Shown: positions 10,791 through 22,599, counted from the stretch's first letter. The stretch: 64,000 nucleotides of DNA from Topomyia yanbarensis (GCF_030247195.1 NC_080671.1:98939845-99003844); one strand, 5' to 3'. The notes: generated by a model from the sequence alone, not told the origin. Numbers and translations are program-made.

Positions 10791-11240
10791 CTTTCTCCTA
10801 ATCTTGGAGCAGTTGTCTCTGTATTTTTAGTTTCTCACCTTTCTTTTATCCTGCTGAATGATTGTTGACAGATGACTGTATGCAGCTAGCGAGGTTGGCA
10901 GTGCAGCCAATTTCTTTGTCATATTTAGATATATTGCTAATTATAGCACATAATAATGACCGTTTTATTAACTCTTAATTTTCCAAAATGGAACTAATCA
11001 ATCCAACATTTTTATCACATACTACATGTTTCTAGCAAATTTGGCCAGCATAACAGCCTATTTATCAGAATCAAATTTGCCACTAAAATTTATATAGAGA
11101 TGGCCGTACTATCAAAATACAGAAATATACAGAAATCGTATTATTAGTTGCCTTGTCTTGTCTTAAGAGTAAAAGGTCGAACTCGTTAAAGGTCCAAGAT
11201 GATAGATAACGGAAATCGATGGTTAAAGTCATTTTAAACG

Positions 11241-11640
11241 AAGGCGCAGTTGGTTGAGTGGTAAGCGTGACAGCCACCCATCCCAGTTGGTCTGGGTTCA
11301 ATCCCAGCCGAGGTCGTAGAGATTTTTCTGAAAATTCTTCCTTCGGAAGGGATGTAAGGCCGTTGGTTTCCGGTCCATGAGTTGATGGGTCGATATCTAG
11401 TTACTAACAAATGTCCTCCCCCCGTGATACTTGTGGAGTACGCAGTAGTATATACGGCCTCTAGCAAAAGCACTTGCTGTAGGCCGGACGAACGTTCCTT
11501 CTGCGATCTACTTTCGGGCCTGGCCGATGCCGGTTTTGATCAATACACACTTTAGGATTACCAAGAGTTGCACATTGAAAGATGTTTTCCTAATCCCAAG
11601 CATAATTACCTTCTGATTCCCTGTGCAACTTCAACTAGTC
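11241..11640 (+). repeat. tRNA-derived SINE
   Basis: The head contains a polymerase III A box (TGGTTGAGTGG, 11251-11261) and a B box (GGTTCAATCCC, 11295-11305) at tRNA-like spacing, then a tRNA-unrelated body. This is the layout of Aedes SINEs such as Feilai and Gecko; I cannot say which family. The 3' end is an estimate. It lies in the loop of the foldback element. It is not counted as a functional tRNA because no cloverleaf with a clear anticodon stem is evident. Confidence 0.65.
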
Positions 11641-11689
11641 CAGATCGATAACGGAGTGGCAGCCAGGGGTGGTCGTATAAAGTCAAGCT

Positions 11690-12070
11690 CATGTTCAAGC
11701 TCGATGGTTAGTCATTTTAAATTCAGAGATGAGGGCAACATGGATACCATTTAAAAAGAGGTAAGGCCTATTTGAAATCCAAGATGACGGCCTTTGGTTA
11801 CCAAGAAACAGTGAAAACAACTATCAATATGGGTATCATTTAAAATAGTCATAAAACACCGGTATTTATGAATTTAGACCATCATGAAAACAAAGATGGC
11901 GGTTTTTCGGTAACCACTAAAGCGAAACCGTAATCAATATATGTCTACATCGCTTTTGCAAGTACAAGTAGTCCTGGTCAGTAGTTGACGTAAACTGATG
12001 ATTGAGGACATTTTGCAATCGATCCAATATGGCGACTTTTGGTTACTTCAATAAACCCACCATCGATATG
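11690..12070. repeat. Interspersed repeat with AAGATGGCGG-type boxes
   Basis: Repeated boxes AAGATGACGGCC, AAGATGGCGGTT and AATATGGCGACT, each followed by 'tttggtta/ttcggtaac', at about 11788, 11893 and 12030. The unit is roughly 110-140 bp and degenerate. No coding capacity. Confidence 0.45.
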
Positions 12071-12734
12071 ACTTGTTTATAGCATTCATGTCGAGCAAAA
12101 TCTTTTCGATTTTTTTCTGATAGAGAACATCGACTATTCTCGTGTCTGTAGACTGTGCTCGTAATGTGTTCCTATAGAACCAGTGTGGAAGTGTTTTACC
12201 CCTTCACCATGTCATCGGAACAGGAAAATATTGGTAGAGGTGCAAAGAAAATTGCTCAATTACATATTTGATTTTAGCAATGACTTTGACAGCTTCGTAC
12301 AATAATTATAGCATATTGCATAATTATTTTTCAAAATTTCTTAAATTCGTAGATTTCAGACAAAATATAATGAATCTAGTAATAACAGCTTGTTGGAACT
12401 GGTTGCAATGAAAAACGTATTTGGTAGTACGTTCATCTCTATTATATTTTTGTTGCAAATTTGATTCTGATGAATAGGCTGTTATGCTGGCCAAATTTGC
12501 TAGAAACAAGAAGTATGTGATAAAAATGTTGGATTGATTAGTACCAGATAAATGTTGGCGAAATGTGTGTTAATAAAACGGTCATTATTATGTGTATTAT
12601 AGCAACATATCTAAATATGACAAAGAAATTGGCTGCACTGCCAACCTCGATAGCTGCATACACTCATCTGTCATCTGGCACAAGAAAGGCAAGATAACCA
12701 AAAACACGAAGCCAGTTGTCTCTTCTTGTCTTAG

Positions 12735-13440
12735 GCTTACCTGGATCTCATTTGACTGGTGCTCACTGGGTAAATTGAAAGCGGATCTATTCATTTGAGA
12801 GGATCAAACGAAGGAGGTTGACTATGAATTGCGACTCATTTGAAAGCGACGGTGAGTGAAGAGCCATGAACCGAGCTTCATATCAACAGCATCTGATGCG
12901 TTAAATGAATATGAATGCTACCGTAGACGACTGATTGACTGTGTTCATTCAGTTTCGATTGAATGAAATGAAATTTTACTGCACTGCCGATTATGTCCAA
13001 TACGTGCGGTTTTCTTGGTGCGGTGGACGAGGGGCGGATGGAGGGATATGCTGCTGAAGACAAGATATACTTCTCTGTGTGTTATTGGTAACATAGAAAA
13101 ACTGGCACATTTTTCTATAAACATACTCTAATTTATTTATCAATTATATTCAATTAAATACACTAAATACGTGTCGATTTCTTACCTCATGTAAGGAATC
13201 GAAAGTCTTATTGTAATGTTATAATTCATTTGATGCAAACATTACAATAAGGCGGGGCTTGTTAATGGAACAATTACCTCGGAACACGGTTTGCCCTGTA
13301 TATGAAATGGGTAATCGGAAAATTAATTGAGCTAGCACCTATCTAAATCCTGGAATCAAGTTATTTGAGGGATTCCATAAGAAACCGGCCGATCATCGTC
13401 GATTCGAAAGAAACTTTGAAGTTGTGTTTGGTTTATGAAT
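12735..13440. other. Intergenic, with a short hairpin at 13209-13253
   Basis: The hairpin has 14-nt arms (CTTATTGTAATGTT and its complement) and sits 3 nt after ATGTAAGGAATC. The same ATGTAAGGAATC prefix precedes a different hairpin at 52433-52477, suggesting a shared terminal structure of a repeat family. No gene seen. Confidence 0.35.
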
Positions 13441-13449
13441 CTCCATTTT

Positions 13450-13930
13450 TTTTCTGACAATAGCTATATTTTGATACAAGAGTAATTTTTCAAAAGGGCG
13501 TAAACATTTCTACGTGCATTAATTTCAATTTTTTTGTTCGATTACTGTATTTTATACAGCAAAACTTTCTGAGAACGAGTTTCAGAGAATGAATATTTAT
13601 GTACGAAAAAATATGCACTGAAAAAAAATGTTGTGTCATTTTTCACAAAAACTGATTGTGGAAAATGTTTAGTCTTCTATGCCGATGAAATGTGTAAAGT
13701 TTCATAGGAATCTAAGATGGTCGGTTAGGATCTTCATGGAATTCCTCTATTGGAATGGTTACCAAATTACATCGATGCTCCGATTACCAATCAAAGTTTT
13801 TTTTGAATATATTGTCCATTATCGACAATTTCGGAAGCATCGGTTTCCAGGCATATTCCCCAATCACGAAAACATATTCGAAGAAATAAAAAATTTGGTT
13901 ATAAATCTGACGTGGAATGACTCATAGGCA
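13450..13930. repeat. Interspersed repeat, partner copy at 36530-36960
   Basis: Two blocks are shared with the partner. One block (about 13530-13660) matches 36535-36640 in inverse orientation, and the other (AATGTTTAGTCTTC, then TCTAAGATGGTCGGTTA, 13665-13730) matches 36733-36800 in the same orientation. Opposite relative orientation suggests an element with inverted arms that lost different halves in the two copies. Confidence 0.5.
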
Positions 13931-14700
13931 TCATATCTGCCGGCAACCACAACCCTACAACCAGAGCGTGTCAACTAGAAATCCACCAAAACAGCGAAAG
14001 GCGTGTGACGAAAATTAATCACACTTCCGAAACATCCGCAAAACCAGTCTTTTACTACCGTGGTGTCTCAAAATTCGACCAGTCTCGAAATCAGCCCACA
14101 CAGATATATATCCGTCCGGTAGGTTACGTCAAGACCGCGTAAAGCGTCTCTGGAATTTCAGAACGTGGTACACACAGTGCACTATGACACTTCCGGTGGG
14201 ATGAGAGCTAATGTAGTGTAGCACAATTATATTTAGGTAAAGCCACTGCGATAATTATTTGTGTGCGGCAAATCACATTATTTTTTGACAAAATCAATGT
14301 TGACATTGCCAAAAAATAGTAAAAATAAAACATTGCGTCACGTCGCATATTGGATGGGACTGATTTTGAAGCAGCACTTTTGCATTAATTAGTTAGGAAG
14401 AATTTTAAGTGTTTGTTGGAAATTTATCACATATCTTTGAAAAAAAGGGGTCTTCGAACATGAACATAATTTTATCAAGCGAAAATCACCAGAAAAATTG
14501 ATATAGTGGCAGATTCTTACCATACTTTGATTTGAAAGCTAAAATTTTGAATCAGTTCTCAACAAGGGGACTGTCTTAGAATCAACACCAAATTTTAGTT
14601 TGAATTGGGTTCTGAAAAAATATTTGTTCGCTCTCTTCAAATTTTTCGAGTGATTCAGCGGTGTATATATGCTCACTTCTTAAGGACTTTTGTTCACCTT
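13931..14700. other. Intergenic, no gene seen
   Basis: AT-rich single-copy-looking DNA upstream of the candidate promoter at 14.95 kb. No coding region, RNA gene or terminal repeat recognised. Confidence 0.4.
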
Positions 14701-14911
14701 ATTTCTGCAGTAATAGTACAAGAAACATGCAATTTACGCTAGGCATTTCCTTAGGTGATCGCATTTCAAAACCGCACGGTATAGGAAAGACTAGCATACC
14801 GTGCGTGCGTCTCGGCGTGACACCCTGACCACACCAGGCAGCGCGATTCGCAATAGCAAACCGTGACGTGCCTACCGTTTTTATCCGCCTTGTCTCGTTC
14901 GGACTCCCGCC

Positions 14912-15233
14912 AAACAAGAGCGATGAGCTGTGCGATAGGAAATTTGCCGATCAGTTTATGCTGATCGGGCGAACGGGTTGCATCTGCGGTGAAATTTGTT
15001 GTCCGCTTGGAAAACGGTTCGCTTGAAACGGTGTCGGTATTGGGCAAACAGAAGTTCGTTAGTTTCGCTTGCTTTCATACGCCACCGGCGGCCGAGTGCG
15101 TGAGGGGGAAGTGACAAAATAAAAATAAAAGGTTGGATTCGATTGTTGAACCGATTGCGTGAAATTGTTTCGACTACTCGGCGATAATTATTTGTCGCAC
15201 TGAGCACTGGCACGTGTGGTTTTCGGTGTTTGG
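14912..15233 (+). promoter_or_regulatory. Candidate core promoter and non-coding first exon of the first cytochrome b5-related gene
   Basis: An initiator-like TCAGTT (A at 14953 as +1) sits in a locally GC-richer segment. From 14912 to 15000 it aligns without gaps to 38618-38706 upstream of the paralogue: shared GTGCG, GATCAGT, GCTGATC, GGTTG and TGAAATTTG at identical spacing (25 of 36 bases match over 14949-14984). At +28 the sequence is GCATC, a weaker DPE than in the paralogue. A possible donor is TGG|GTAATT at 15233/15234, and a good acceptor lies at 24567, giving an inferred 9.3 kb first intron. The exon end and the link to the gene are inference. Confidence 0.4.
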
Positions 15234-15239
15234 GTAATT

Positions 15240-16440
15240 ATACATTAGATGTGTTTGCTAATTTTTTTTGCCGGATATAAGCTAATAATATAGTATTAAA
15301 CTGTGATTAGTTTTTTTTGTTGGCCAAGTTGAAATCAAAACAGTGAATTATGTGTTTGTTTTTGTTTTTAGCGTGAGACTGTGATGAAAATAAACTGAAT
15401 GTCATTTTGGGTCAATTTGAAATCAATGTCTTTCCGTGTCGTTTCGGTGCGGTGTGTTCCACGATGAAGTTTTTTTTCTTAGTTCAATATACTGAATTCA
15501 GTAGGATTGTTTGTAACATTTTCAACGCATTTATGCCACGGCATTTGTTACAGACTTTCTCCAAATGGTGGCGGGATGGGAGCATAACTTCGTAACTTGT
15601 TTAGTTAGTTAAATTTCGAGCATAAAGACTTGGTCATGGATGCTAGTATGAAAGGCTCAGGAACCTTCTTGAATATACGCCCATATCAAACAAGGTTTTC
15701 AAGTTTTTGGGCCAAATTTCAGGCTCTTCTTCAGTCATTTTGGAGATATGACATGCCGGCGCACGATGTTTCTTTGATCTGTGGAACTACTCGTTTCTTC
15801 AAAATTATTATGTACACTCTAGTGTTCTGTGTGACACCAGCTATGAGTGAAACTGGTGGTATTTAGAACCGATCCAAATATCGTGAACCCGGCTGTATAC
15901 TTGAATTTTACGTTCTCTGGAAATTCTTCAATCTTTTGCGGCGGAATAAACGTTATGGGGTGTGTGAATGTGCTTCTGGATTGATGAGGATAAAGCTGTT
16001 CATCAGAAAATACATTAATAGGCTACTTTTCTTTGTGTTAAACGTATCGAAGACTCAAATTGTTGTACCTTGATCCAACCTGTTATCGCTATGGTTTATG
16101 GCTATGGTGTCGTATTGTCATCTTTTTATCGATTTAATTATTTTGTTATCCTTACATCAAATTGACGACTGTGAGAAGTGCTTCTGCTACGGAATGTAGT
16201 ACCAATGCTTTGCTTGCAGTTTTTTTTTGAAGTGCAAACTTAGATTAAGAACGATTTCAAGAGCGTCATGTAACTCATACGAGTTATCTTAGAAGCTTCG
16301 AATTGGTACAACTATGTTTCAATTCAAACTGTTCATTCGATTTTACAACTTTCTCAATGAAAGTGAAAAAAGTGCTTTCCAATTTGTTTGTTGGTTCCAT
16401 TTAATTTACCTTGCAAGGAAAGAACCGTTCGATCGGAAGT
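15240..16440. other. Proposed first intron of paralogue 1, no gene seen
   Basis: AT-rich DNA. Short open frames at 15407-15866 have no recognisable domain and poor coding composition. No terminal repeats recognised. Confidence 0.35.
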
Positions 16441-16449
16441 ACAGTAGAA

Positions 16450-16930
16450 AGAAGAAAGTAGACATGCATTCGAAGTAAATTTCGAAAATTGTCAAAACCC
16501 GTCCGAGAAAGAGGGAGAAATTGAACATTTTATATTTTTACATTTCTTGCGCAAGAATTTTGTAGGATTCGCTCAAACTTTGAAAACTTGTTCTGAGGTA
16601 TGGAGGACCGAGTCTTATATACTAATAGATTCATCTCAAAATATTGGAACAGTGTCTGTATGTGTTTGTTGTGTTTTTCTGAAAAGCTCTGAAAATGCAG
16701 GAAAAATGTACAACACCCTAACGTCTCAGGGAACGGGTTTGGGCTGCCATCGCCCGACCCACTAAAAACCACTGGTCTTGCCAGAACCTGATTCCTCCCC
16801 GGCACTACCTTACGGCATTACTTGGGGAGCAGTTTTTTAAGTGTATGGTACCTACTCTAATTCAACTACTTAGTAGTTAGTTCCTTCAGTATGGTTACAG
16901 CACCACTTCTCGACACGCCATCAGTTCTCC
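16450..16930. repeat. Composite interspersed repeat, copy 1 (partner 27240-27640)
   Basis: Shares with 27240-27640 the ordered blocks TTTTTACATTTCTTGCGCAAG, GGATTCGCTCAAACTTTGA, GGAGG(A/G)CCGA, GTGTCTGT, GTACAA, CAGGGAACGGGTTT, CCCGACCC, TTCCTCC(C)CGGCACTACCTTA, and TAGTTAGTTCCTT. Shorter pieces of the GGAGGGCCGA core are at 31885-31935 and 51025-51070. Confidence 0.6.
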
Positions 16931-17701
16931 ACCATCAATACAGGCTTGCAATTTCTGCATAGTAGTCGGAAAGCTAGCTGTGGCCCAGTCAAAAAGGGCA
17001 AGTTGCTGGCTAACGGGGGGCTATTTGCCAACTCGGATGCGCTAATTGCCCTACAAATTGCCAGCAAATTGCTGGAAATTTGGGGGCTATTTTGGGCTAC
17101 ATTTGGGCGATTTACCGCCGTCATTTTTTAGCCGCTGTACCCGCCCTAAAATCGCCTCCAAATCGCCCAGGGAAGGTGCCATTTAATCGCCCCTAATTGC
17201 CTAATATGAAAATTACAAATAATACTTTTTTTCGGATTTATTATCTACTCACATTAATTTATCAGTACACTAGGTAATCACCACCAAACTCTAGGAAGAA
17301 TTGATTGTTAAATTGGTATTGCACACCAAAACTTACCACAATCTGACTTTCATTAGGACTTTAGGTCAGAGATCTTGTTCCACTATATTTACACACGATT
17401 CCACAATTTCCCACATTCGTTGGCTAAATTAAGTGCACCAGACAAACAAAATACAAGCGAGAACACGCCAATCGTTAAAAAAAACTATTTTAAGCTTAAG
17501 CCAAACCTGAACCGCCATGTTTGAAAAACACAAAAACTACCAAGTCCTTTTCAGCCGCCAGAAAATTTATCTAAGTGTTGAAATTGCCTTTAAATCGCAT
17601 TCGCAAATTGCATTTGTTCCTAGGGGCAATTAGCACAGGCGAGTTGAGTTAAACGTCAAACTGTTTAAATCGCCTGACCATGTTCGTCCGCATTTTTTTT
17701 T
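16931..17701. other. Intergenic or intronic, with an ATTGCC/GGCAAT-rich segment
   Basis: From 16990 to 17210 and again at 17580-17640, words such as AATTGCC, AAATCGCC and GGGGCTATTT recur at short intervals on both strands, a simple-sequence-like composition also seen in some MITE ends. No coding region is supported. Confidence 0.35.
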
Positions 17702-17918
17702 TGATCGGGGGATCTAGGCTTAGTGCTCTTCCCCTACGAAGGCAATCCACAGTGGTCGGAAACTATAGGAAAATACGCAGAGAAAATAATTATACGACCG
17801 GTGACATTGGTTGTATTGATAGAAGTGAAGAATATACACGTTTATTGTAAACAGAGTATTATAAAGGTTTATACATTGCAAATGTGGTTTAATTAAATTC
17901 AAGGTTATCATGTTAACA
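17702..17918 (-). repeat. 3' LTR of the copia element
   Basis: On the minus strand the sequence starts TGTTAACATGATAACC right after a purine-rich AAGGGGGAA tract and ends ...CCCCCGATCA, giving TG...CA ends and a 217-bp LTR. It contains an AATAAA signal (complement of TTTATT near 17841). The partner LTR is lost, so the boundaries rest on the TG/CA rule and the tract. Confidence 0.6.
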
Positions 17919-18032
17919 TTCCCCCTTAACCGGGAATTTAGGCAATACCCAAAGCGCTTGTGCAAACCTGGGAGCTGCGACAGGTTTCGTAAGAGCATCG
18001 GCCTTTTGTTGATCTGAGCTGATATACTGCAA

Positions 18033-18404
18033 CTATACCATTTTATTTTCTAACTGTTCCCGCACAAAGTGATGCCTGACATCGATGTGTTTACTCCTGG
18101 GTGAGTAGCCGATCTCCTTCTCTGCCAGACAAATCGTACTGCGATTATCACAATGAATTGGAATCGATTGCACATCACCGCGCCACCACAAAGCTTCCTG
18201 TGATGCAGACGACAATGCCATGTACTCAGCCTCTGTCGTAGAAAGCGCCACCGTTGGTTGTTTGCGACAACTCCAAGACACTGATCCGTCACCATATTGG
18301 AAAACGTAACCGGTAATCGATCGTCTTGAATCAGGGTCATTGCCTCAATCAGCATCACTAAAACCTTCGAAAACTGCACCAGCTCGCTTTTGGTAGACCA
18401 ACTT
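18033..18404 (-). pseudogene. Copia RNase H domain
   Basis: Degrades the RNA strand of the RNA/DNA hybrid. It contains the conserved [20 protein letters not shown] block (catalytic Glu in TEAEY), [11 protein letters not shown], and [15 protein letters not shown] with the closing His/Asp motif. The frame differs from that of the polymerase, and the start of the domain (about 18285-18405) is shifted again, so two frameshifts separate it from the upstream protein. Confidence 0.75.
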
Positions 18405-19913
18405 CTAAGTCTTTGTACCCTTGAGAAATCGTAGAATGCGCTTCGCTGCTGTCCAGTGAGCCTCACCAGGATTACTACAAAAACTGCTGACAGCATTAAC
18501 TGCAAATGCAATGTCAGGTCGAGTACACTGCGCTAAGAATTGTAATCCACCCACCAATTTACCATAAGGAATATTCTGCATTCTTGCTTTTTCTGTTTCA
18601 GTCGTGGGTTCCATCGCCTTCGTCAATCGTTGGTTGACATCAGCGGGCGTCGAGATCGTATTGCTGTCAGTCATGTGGAAACGTTGTAGCAAATCTTCGA
18701 TATACCGTTCTTGATCTAGCATAACTGTTCCATCACCTCGGGTGATTCCTACACCCAGTATCTGGTTAGCCTCTCCGAGATCCTTCATATGGAGCTTAGC
18801 AGACAACCGTCGCTTCACATCATCGATCCATTTTTGTTCGTTCGAAAACATCAAAAGATCGTCAACATATACTGCAATGACAATGATTTGCTTTCCGTCT
18901 GATTTGAAGTAGACACACGGGTCGTAACTGGATCGCTTTAGTCCAATCTTCCTCAGTTCAGCGTCCAACTTTATGTTCCACACTCGACTGGCCTGCTTTA
19001 AACCATACAGTGCCTTATGTAAGCGATACACTTTTTGCTGATCCTTCGAACTAACAAATCCTTCCGGTTGTTCCATATAAATCTCCTCATCAGACAATTC
19101 GCCTTGTAAAAAGGCCGTTACAGCATCCATCAGATGAATACGCAAATTGATTTGAGCTGCCATTGCCATCAGATACCGGATACTGGCATACCTCACAACA
19201 GGCGAATAAGTATCATTATAGTCGATGCCTTTAACTTGCGAAAACCCCTTTATCACGAGTCGGGCTTTGTACCGTTCTAACGACCCATCCGGTCTCTCCT
19301 TTATCTTGTGGACCCATTTGCACTTCTGGGCCTTCCGTCCTGGTGGCAACTCGATTAGTTCCCAGGTGTCATTTGATTCCAGAGCCTCTATCTCGGTTTC
19401 CATTGCACGTTGCCACAACAACCTTTCGTTGGACTGCATAGCATCTCGGAATGACTCTGGCTCAGTACCAGCGTACATTGATGTTTCCTGCGATAAGATA
19501 AAACTTTGAGGAAGAACACTGCACGTCATATCATAATTTTGATACTTGCCTGGAAGTCGGCGCTCCCTTTCGCTGTGCCTGACCACATTTTGTGGATCTT
19601 CTTGTTGCGGAGGGAGCGCGTTCGGTGCCGGTGTAGGTACTGTTACTGAATCATATGAGCTGTCGAAGTAAGACTCATCACCATCGCTATCATTAGATTC
19701 CGGAATCATTGCTTCTACTGTCACCGTCGGACCAGCATCGCTGAGAACAGGTTTATCTCCATCAAGAAACTGCATTGTTGTACATTTGCTGTCTGGAATT
19801 ACTTTTGTTTCCTTTTCTGTCGGAAAGTCAGGAGACATCTTTTCTTCCTCACTCACAAAGATTATATCGCGAGCAACGATTACCTTCTTTGTTCTTGGTA
19901 TGTATACCCGCAT
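18405..19913 (-). CDS. Copia reverse transcriptase domain of Pol, open for 502 codons
   Basis: RNA-dependent DNA polymerase of the copia Pol. Acidic linker at residues 20-150, then WELIELPPGRKAQKCKWVHK at about residue 187, ERYKARLVIKGFSQ, VTAFLQGELSDEEIYMEQPEGF, LHKALYGLKQASRVWN and the catalytic box VYVDDLLMF with the YVDD aspartates intact, then LGVGITRGDGTVMLDQERYI, the thumb and PDIAFAVNAVSSF. The frame ends abruptly in FLKGTKT, where RNase H should begin, because of a frameshift. The first methionine is internal to the original polyprotein and not a true start. It is similar in length to the corresponding domain of other copia elements. Confidence 0.85.
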   Translation of the reverse strand: MRVYIPRTKKVIVARDIIFVSEEEKMSPDFPTEKETKVIPDSKCTTMQFLDGDKPVLSDAGPTVTVEAMIPESNDSDGDESYFDSSYDSVTVPTPAPNALPPQQEDPQNVVRHSERERRLPGKYQNYDMTCSVLPQSFILSQETSMYAGTEPESFRDAMQSNERLLWQRAMETEIEALESNDTWELIELPPGRKAQKCKWVHKIKERPDGSLERYKARLVIKGFSQVKGIDYNDTYSPVVRYASIRYLMAMAAQINLRIHLMDAVTAFLQGELSDEEIYMEQPEGFVSSKDQQKVYRLHKALYGLKQASRVWNIKLDAELRKIGLKRSSYDPCVYFKSDGKQIIVIAVYVDDLLMFSNEQKWIDDVKRRLSAKLHMKDLGEANQILGVGITRGDGTVMLDQERYIEDLLQRFHMTDSNTISTPADVNQRLTKAMEPTTETEKARMQNIPYGKLVGGLQFLAQCTRPDIAFAVNAVSSFCSNPGEAHWTAAKRILRFLKGTKT

Positions 19914-19967
19914 CCCTTTTGGCTAAGCGGCAAAGCCAAGAAATATTCCAGATTCCGATTTTGCGTT

Positions 19968-20375
19968 TTACTTACGTCTGTGTGCCTTAGGAATATAGCA
20001 CATCACTTTTGCACCAAACACTCGCAGTTCAGATAAATCTGGTTTCTTGCCGCTGAACCGCTCTTCTGGTGTAACCGTTACACCTTTCGTTGGCGATCGA
20101 TTAATAAGAAATGCTGCCGTCGCTGTTGCTTCCGCCCAGAATTGTTTATCTAATCCAGCGTCAAACATCAGACATCGCGCTTTCTCTACAACCGTTCGAT
20201 TCATGCGTTCAGCAAGCCCGTTCTGTTCTGGATTGTAAGGCACTGTAGTTTCATGGTGAATACCGGAGCTACGTAAGAAACTCCGCATGTCGTGATTCAC
20301 ATACTCTGTTCCATTGTCAGTTCGGAGTCGCTTTATCCGTTTGCCAGTTTGGTTTTCCGCAAAGAAGCAAACCAA
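19968..20375 (-). pseudogene. Copia integrase, C-terminal half of core and tail
   Basis: Contains RLRTDNGTEYVNHDM (second catalytic Asp of the DDE triad), GIHHETTVPYNPEQNGLAER (catalytic Glu region) and the copia GKKPDLSELRVFGAK block. The HHCC zinc domain and the first catalytic Asp are missing because the element is truncated at 20375. The frame ends at KAHRRK, and a shift plus a stop lie before the polymerase frame. Confidence 0.8.
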
Positions 20376-21819
20376 AATGCACGATCAGGCACTTTTTTCA
20401 CTGTCTAAACTATGCACAATAAAGCTAAGAAGGTTTGGTGCGTGGCACTCTAGAACCCTATGAATAGGGTAAGCTTACTTTATCATGTTTTTTTACTTTT
20501 TCCATAGAAAAATCAGCAATGTGCAGTATGTTTGATGATGTTTGCAATACCGTCAAACCCCTCATCCGTGGGGCGGGAATTGAATTACGTCATGTTTTGT
20601 TGAACAAATAATGTTACTGACAAATTTCGCGCCAACTCGAACAAATGTTGGCAGCACCCTCTCAGATTTTAATGTAACTTTCTGTATATGAAGACTTTGT
20701 CACAAAAAGCCACTTTGCATACTTTGTTTTTCCAAAAATGATCTAGCCTGTCTTTTGAAAAGGGCCAAACTTTTTTTACCAATTTATTTCAAAAGGTTCT
20801 AATCTAAAAATGACAAGTGCTACAAAAAATGTTGCAGGAGTGATTTTCACAAAATTAGTCAAATTTTGGAATAAAAATATTGACAAAATTCTTCATTGAC
20901 TCCTACACTGAAAAAAATCGATTCTGAAAATTCAAAGTCGATTCACAAAAAACCTATTTTTGATTTGGATGAAATTTTGTTCCAAGATAGGTAATTATGT
21001 TCCCTACCTCAAAAATTTGAAAAAAACTTTTCCTTGTCCAAACTGAATTTTTTTTCAGTGTATTTATATCGTAAACTAAACCAATGAAAGTCTTAATCAT
21101 CTAAGGATCCATTTTCCCAGCTGCTAGTTGCAAGATACATGCAAAAATTATCGGTAACGAATTTGGTATATATTCATAACAAACTTGAATGAAGGCTGGA
21201 AGACTAGAAGACTAGGAGACTGGAAGACTTGAAGACTGCAACTGCGTGCCGTGACGACCAGCGACTGTTTCGCCCGCGCGTTGCTTTTGGCATACCGGAT
21301 CACACAAAAAATCAAATATTTTAAAAACCTTATGTTCGCTCAAAATTTTTTTCTTGGAATTGAAAGCTGATGATATATGCAACATTTCACAATTTAAACG
21401 GTATGAATATCGCGTGAATAAACCGATTAAAACTGCATTTGTTTGAAAAATTGTTTAAAAAATAGTAGAAATAGTTAACATTTGTTAAACATTTTTTCGA
21501 CATTCTCTAGACTTAATATTTGTTAAACCACCAGCGAAGTTTAGTGCAATTCGAAATTTAACTTTCGCTGTAAAAAATATTACAATTAAAAGGTGTATAA
21601 ATTTTCAATTAACAAAAAGTATTATAAATATTTCGAATAACGACAATATATTTCACGAAGATGGTCACGGGTACATAAACAATAAAATTAAAACATGTTT
21701 TGCAAATTTCACTACTTTGTGAAAAATGGGGGGGGGGGGGGCACTTCAGAAATTTTTACTCAGTTCATTTGATCCTCTCAAAACTGATAAATTTTATGAA
21801 ACAATTGACAAACTTTTCT

Positions 21820-22599
21820 AAAATTTATTTTGTGTCTGATGGAGCAGCAGCACAATACAAAAATAAGCAAAACTTCGCAAGCTTGTGTACATTCCAGTCA
21901 AAGTATGAGCTAAGCGCAGGATGGCATTTTGTTGCAGCATCCCATGGAAAAGCACCCTGTGATGCTATTAGGGACGATCCATAAATGACGTAGCATTTTT
22001 TGAGTGAATTTTAACACCCCCTCTCCCATCGTAGCATTTCGTCACAAACCTCTAAATACCCCCCTGGTAATTACGTAGCTTGACGGTAATTCTCCCCCCC
22101 CCCTTGTCCCCGCAAAATTTAAAAAAAATAAAAAGCGATGCTAGTTATTCCCCTTTAAAAAAGCTACGTAGCATGACATGACCCCTAACCCCCCTGTCGT
22201 CACACATCAACACAAAATACAAAATTCCCCCCTACCCCATATAATGCTACGTCATTTATGGATGATCCCTTAGTGGCACTCTCAAGCGAATGGCAAAAAG
22301 AGCCAGTCCTGCTCGCGACTATGGAAATACCATAACAACTCCCTGAGAATTATATAACTGGGCAGTTGAACAAACTGATAAAAATATCACAAAATAATTT
22401 TCTGTTACATATTCACTGAAAAGTACAACAAATTGTCAGAAGAACTCGAAGAGCTGTATAATAACGCCAAAACAATATCTGAAACTCCAAAATTCCACAG
22501 TTTTGTGCCTATTTCTGGTGGCAAAGTAGTGACTAAAAGGTATTCTAATTCAGAAGAAGAAACAACAATATTTTCCTTGTATAGAAATAATACAAAATA
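21820..22599 (+). pseudogene. Transposase-like gene fragment, split by a MITE
   Basis: The first part reads KIYFVSDGAAAQYKNKQNFA, then WHFVAASHGKAPCDA up to 21970. After the MITE (21971-22269) it resumes as GTLKRMAKRASPARDYGN, and a C-terminal part with KLSEELEELYNNAKTI and GGKVVTKRYSNSEEET ends at a TAG near 22599. The SDGxxxQYKNKxNF...WHFxAxSHGKxxCD...GTxKR pattern is one I associate with uncharacterised transposase-like proteins of arthropod DNA transposons. There are additional stops and frameshifts after the MITE. The N-terminal half is not recognisable. Confidence 0.55.
21971..22269. mobile_element. PIF/Harbinger-like MITE inserted in the transposase gene, TTA duplication
   Basis: A 299-bp element with near-perfect inverted ends (GGGACGATCCATAAATGACG and CGTCATTTATGGATGATCCC) flanked by TTA (21968-21970 and 22270-22272). 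Three-base TTA duplications are typical of PIF/Harbinger. The interior is rich in runs of C. Removing it and one TTA restores the codon register of the host transposon gene, which confirms that it is an insertion. Confidence 0.8.

Larger units (their letters stand above)
10795..12730. mobile_element. Foldback element with about 300-bp inverted arms
   Basis: The left arm (about 10795-11090) and right arm (about 12430-12730) are inverted copies: for example GAGGTTGGCAGTGCAGCC (left) and GGCTGCACTGCCAACCTC (right), and AAATTTGGCCAGCATAACAG (left) against its complement near 12490. The loop carries a SINE and AAGATGGCGG-type repeats. No transposase frame is visible. The outer ends and target duplication could not be fixed. 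Confidence 0.6.
17702..20375 (-). mobile_element. Ty1/copia LTR retrotransposon, 5'-truncated
   Basis: In minus orientation the order is integrase (19968-20375), reverse transcriptase (18405-19913), RNase H (18033-18400), purine-rich tract and 3' LTR (17702-17918). Integrase before polymerase is the diagnostic copia order. The gag, protease, the N-terminal half of integrase and the 5' LTR are missing upstream of 20375, where unrelated sequence begins. At least three frame breaks occur (near 19965, 18405 and 18285), so it cannot move on its own, but the 502-codon polymerase frame is open, which suggests a fairly recent insertion. It lies in the proposed first intron of the first host gene, antisense to it. 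Confidence 0.85.

Noticed and set aside
11241..11312. Possible tRNA gene (A and B boxes)
   Set aside because: The boxes are followed by a long tRNA-unrelated body and no convincing cloverleaf, so a SINE is the better explanation.
18050..18511. 153-codon minus-strand frame overlapping the copia element
   Set aside because: It is mostly a shadow frame. The RNase H motifs are in other registers.
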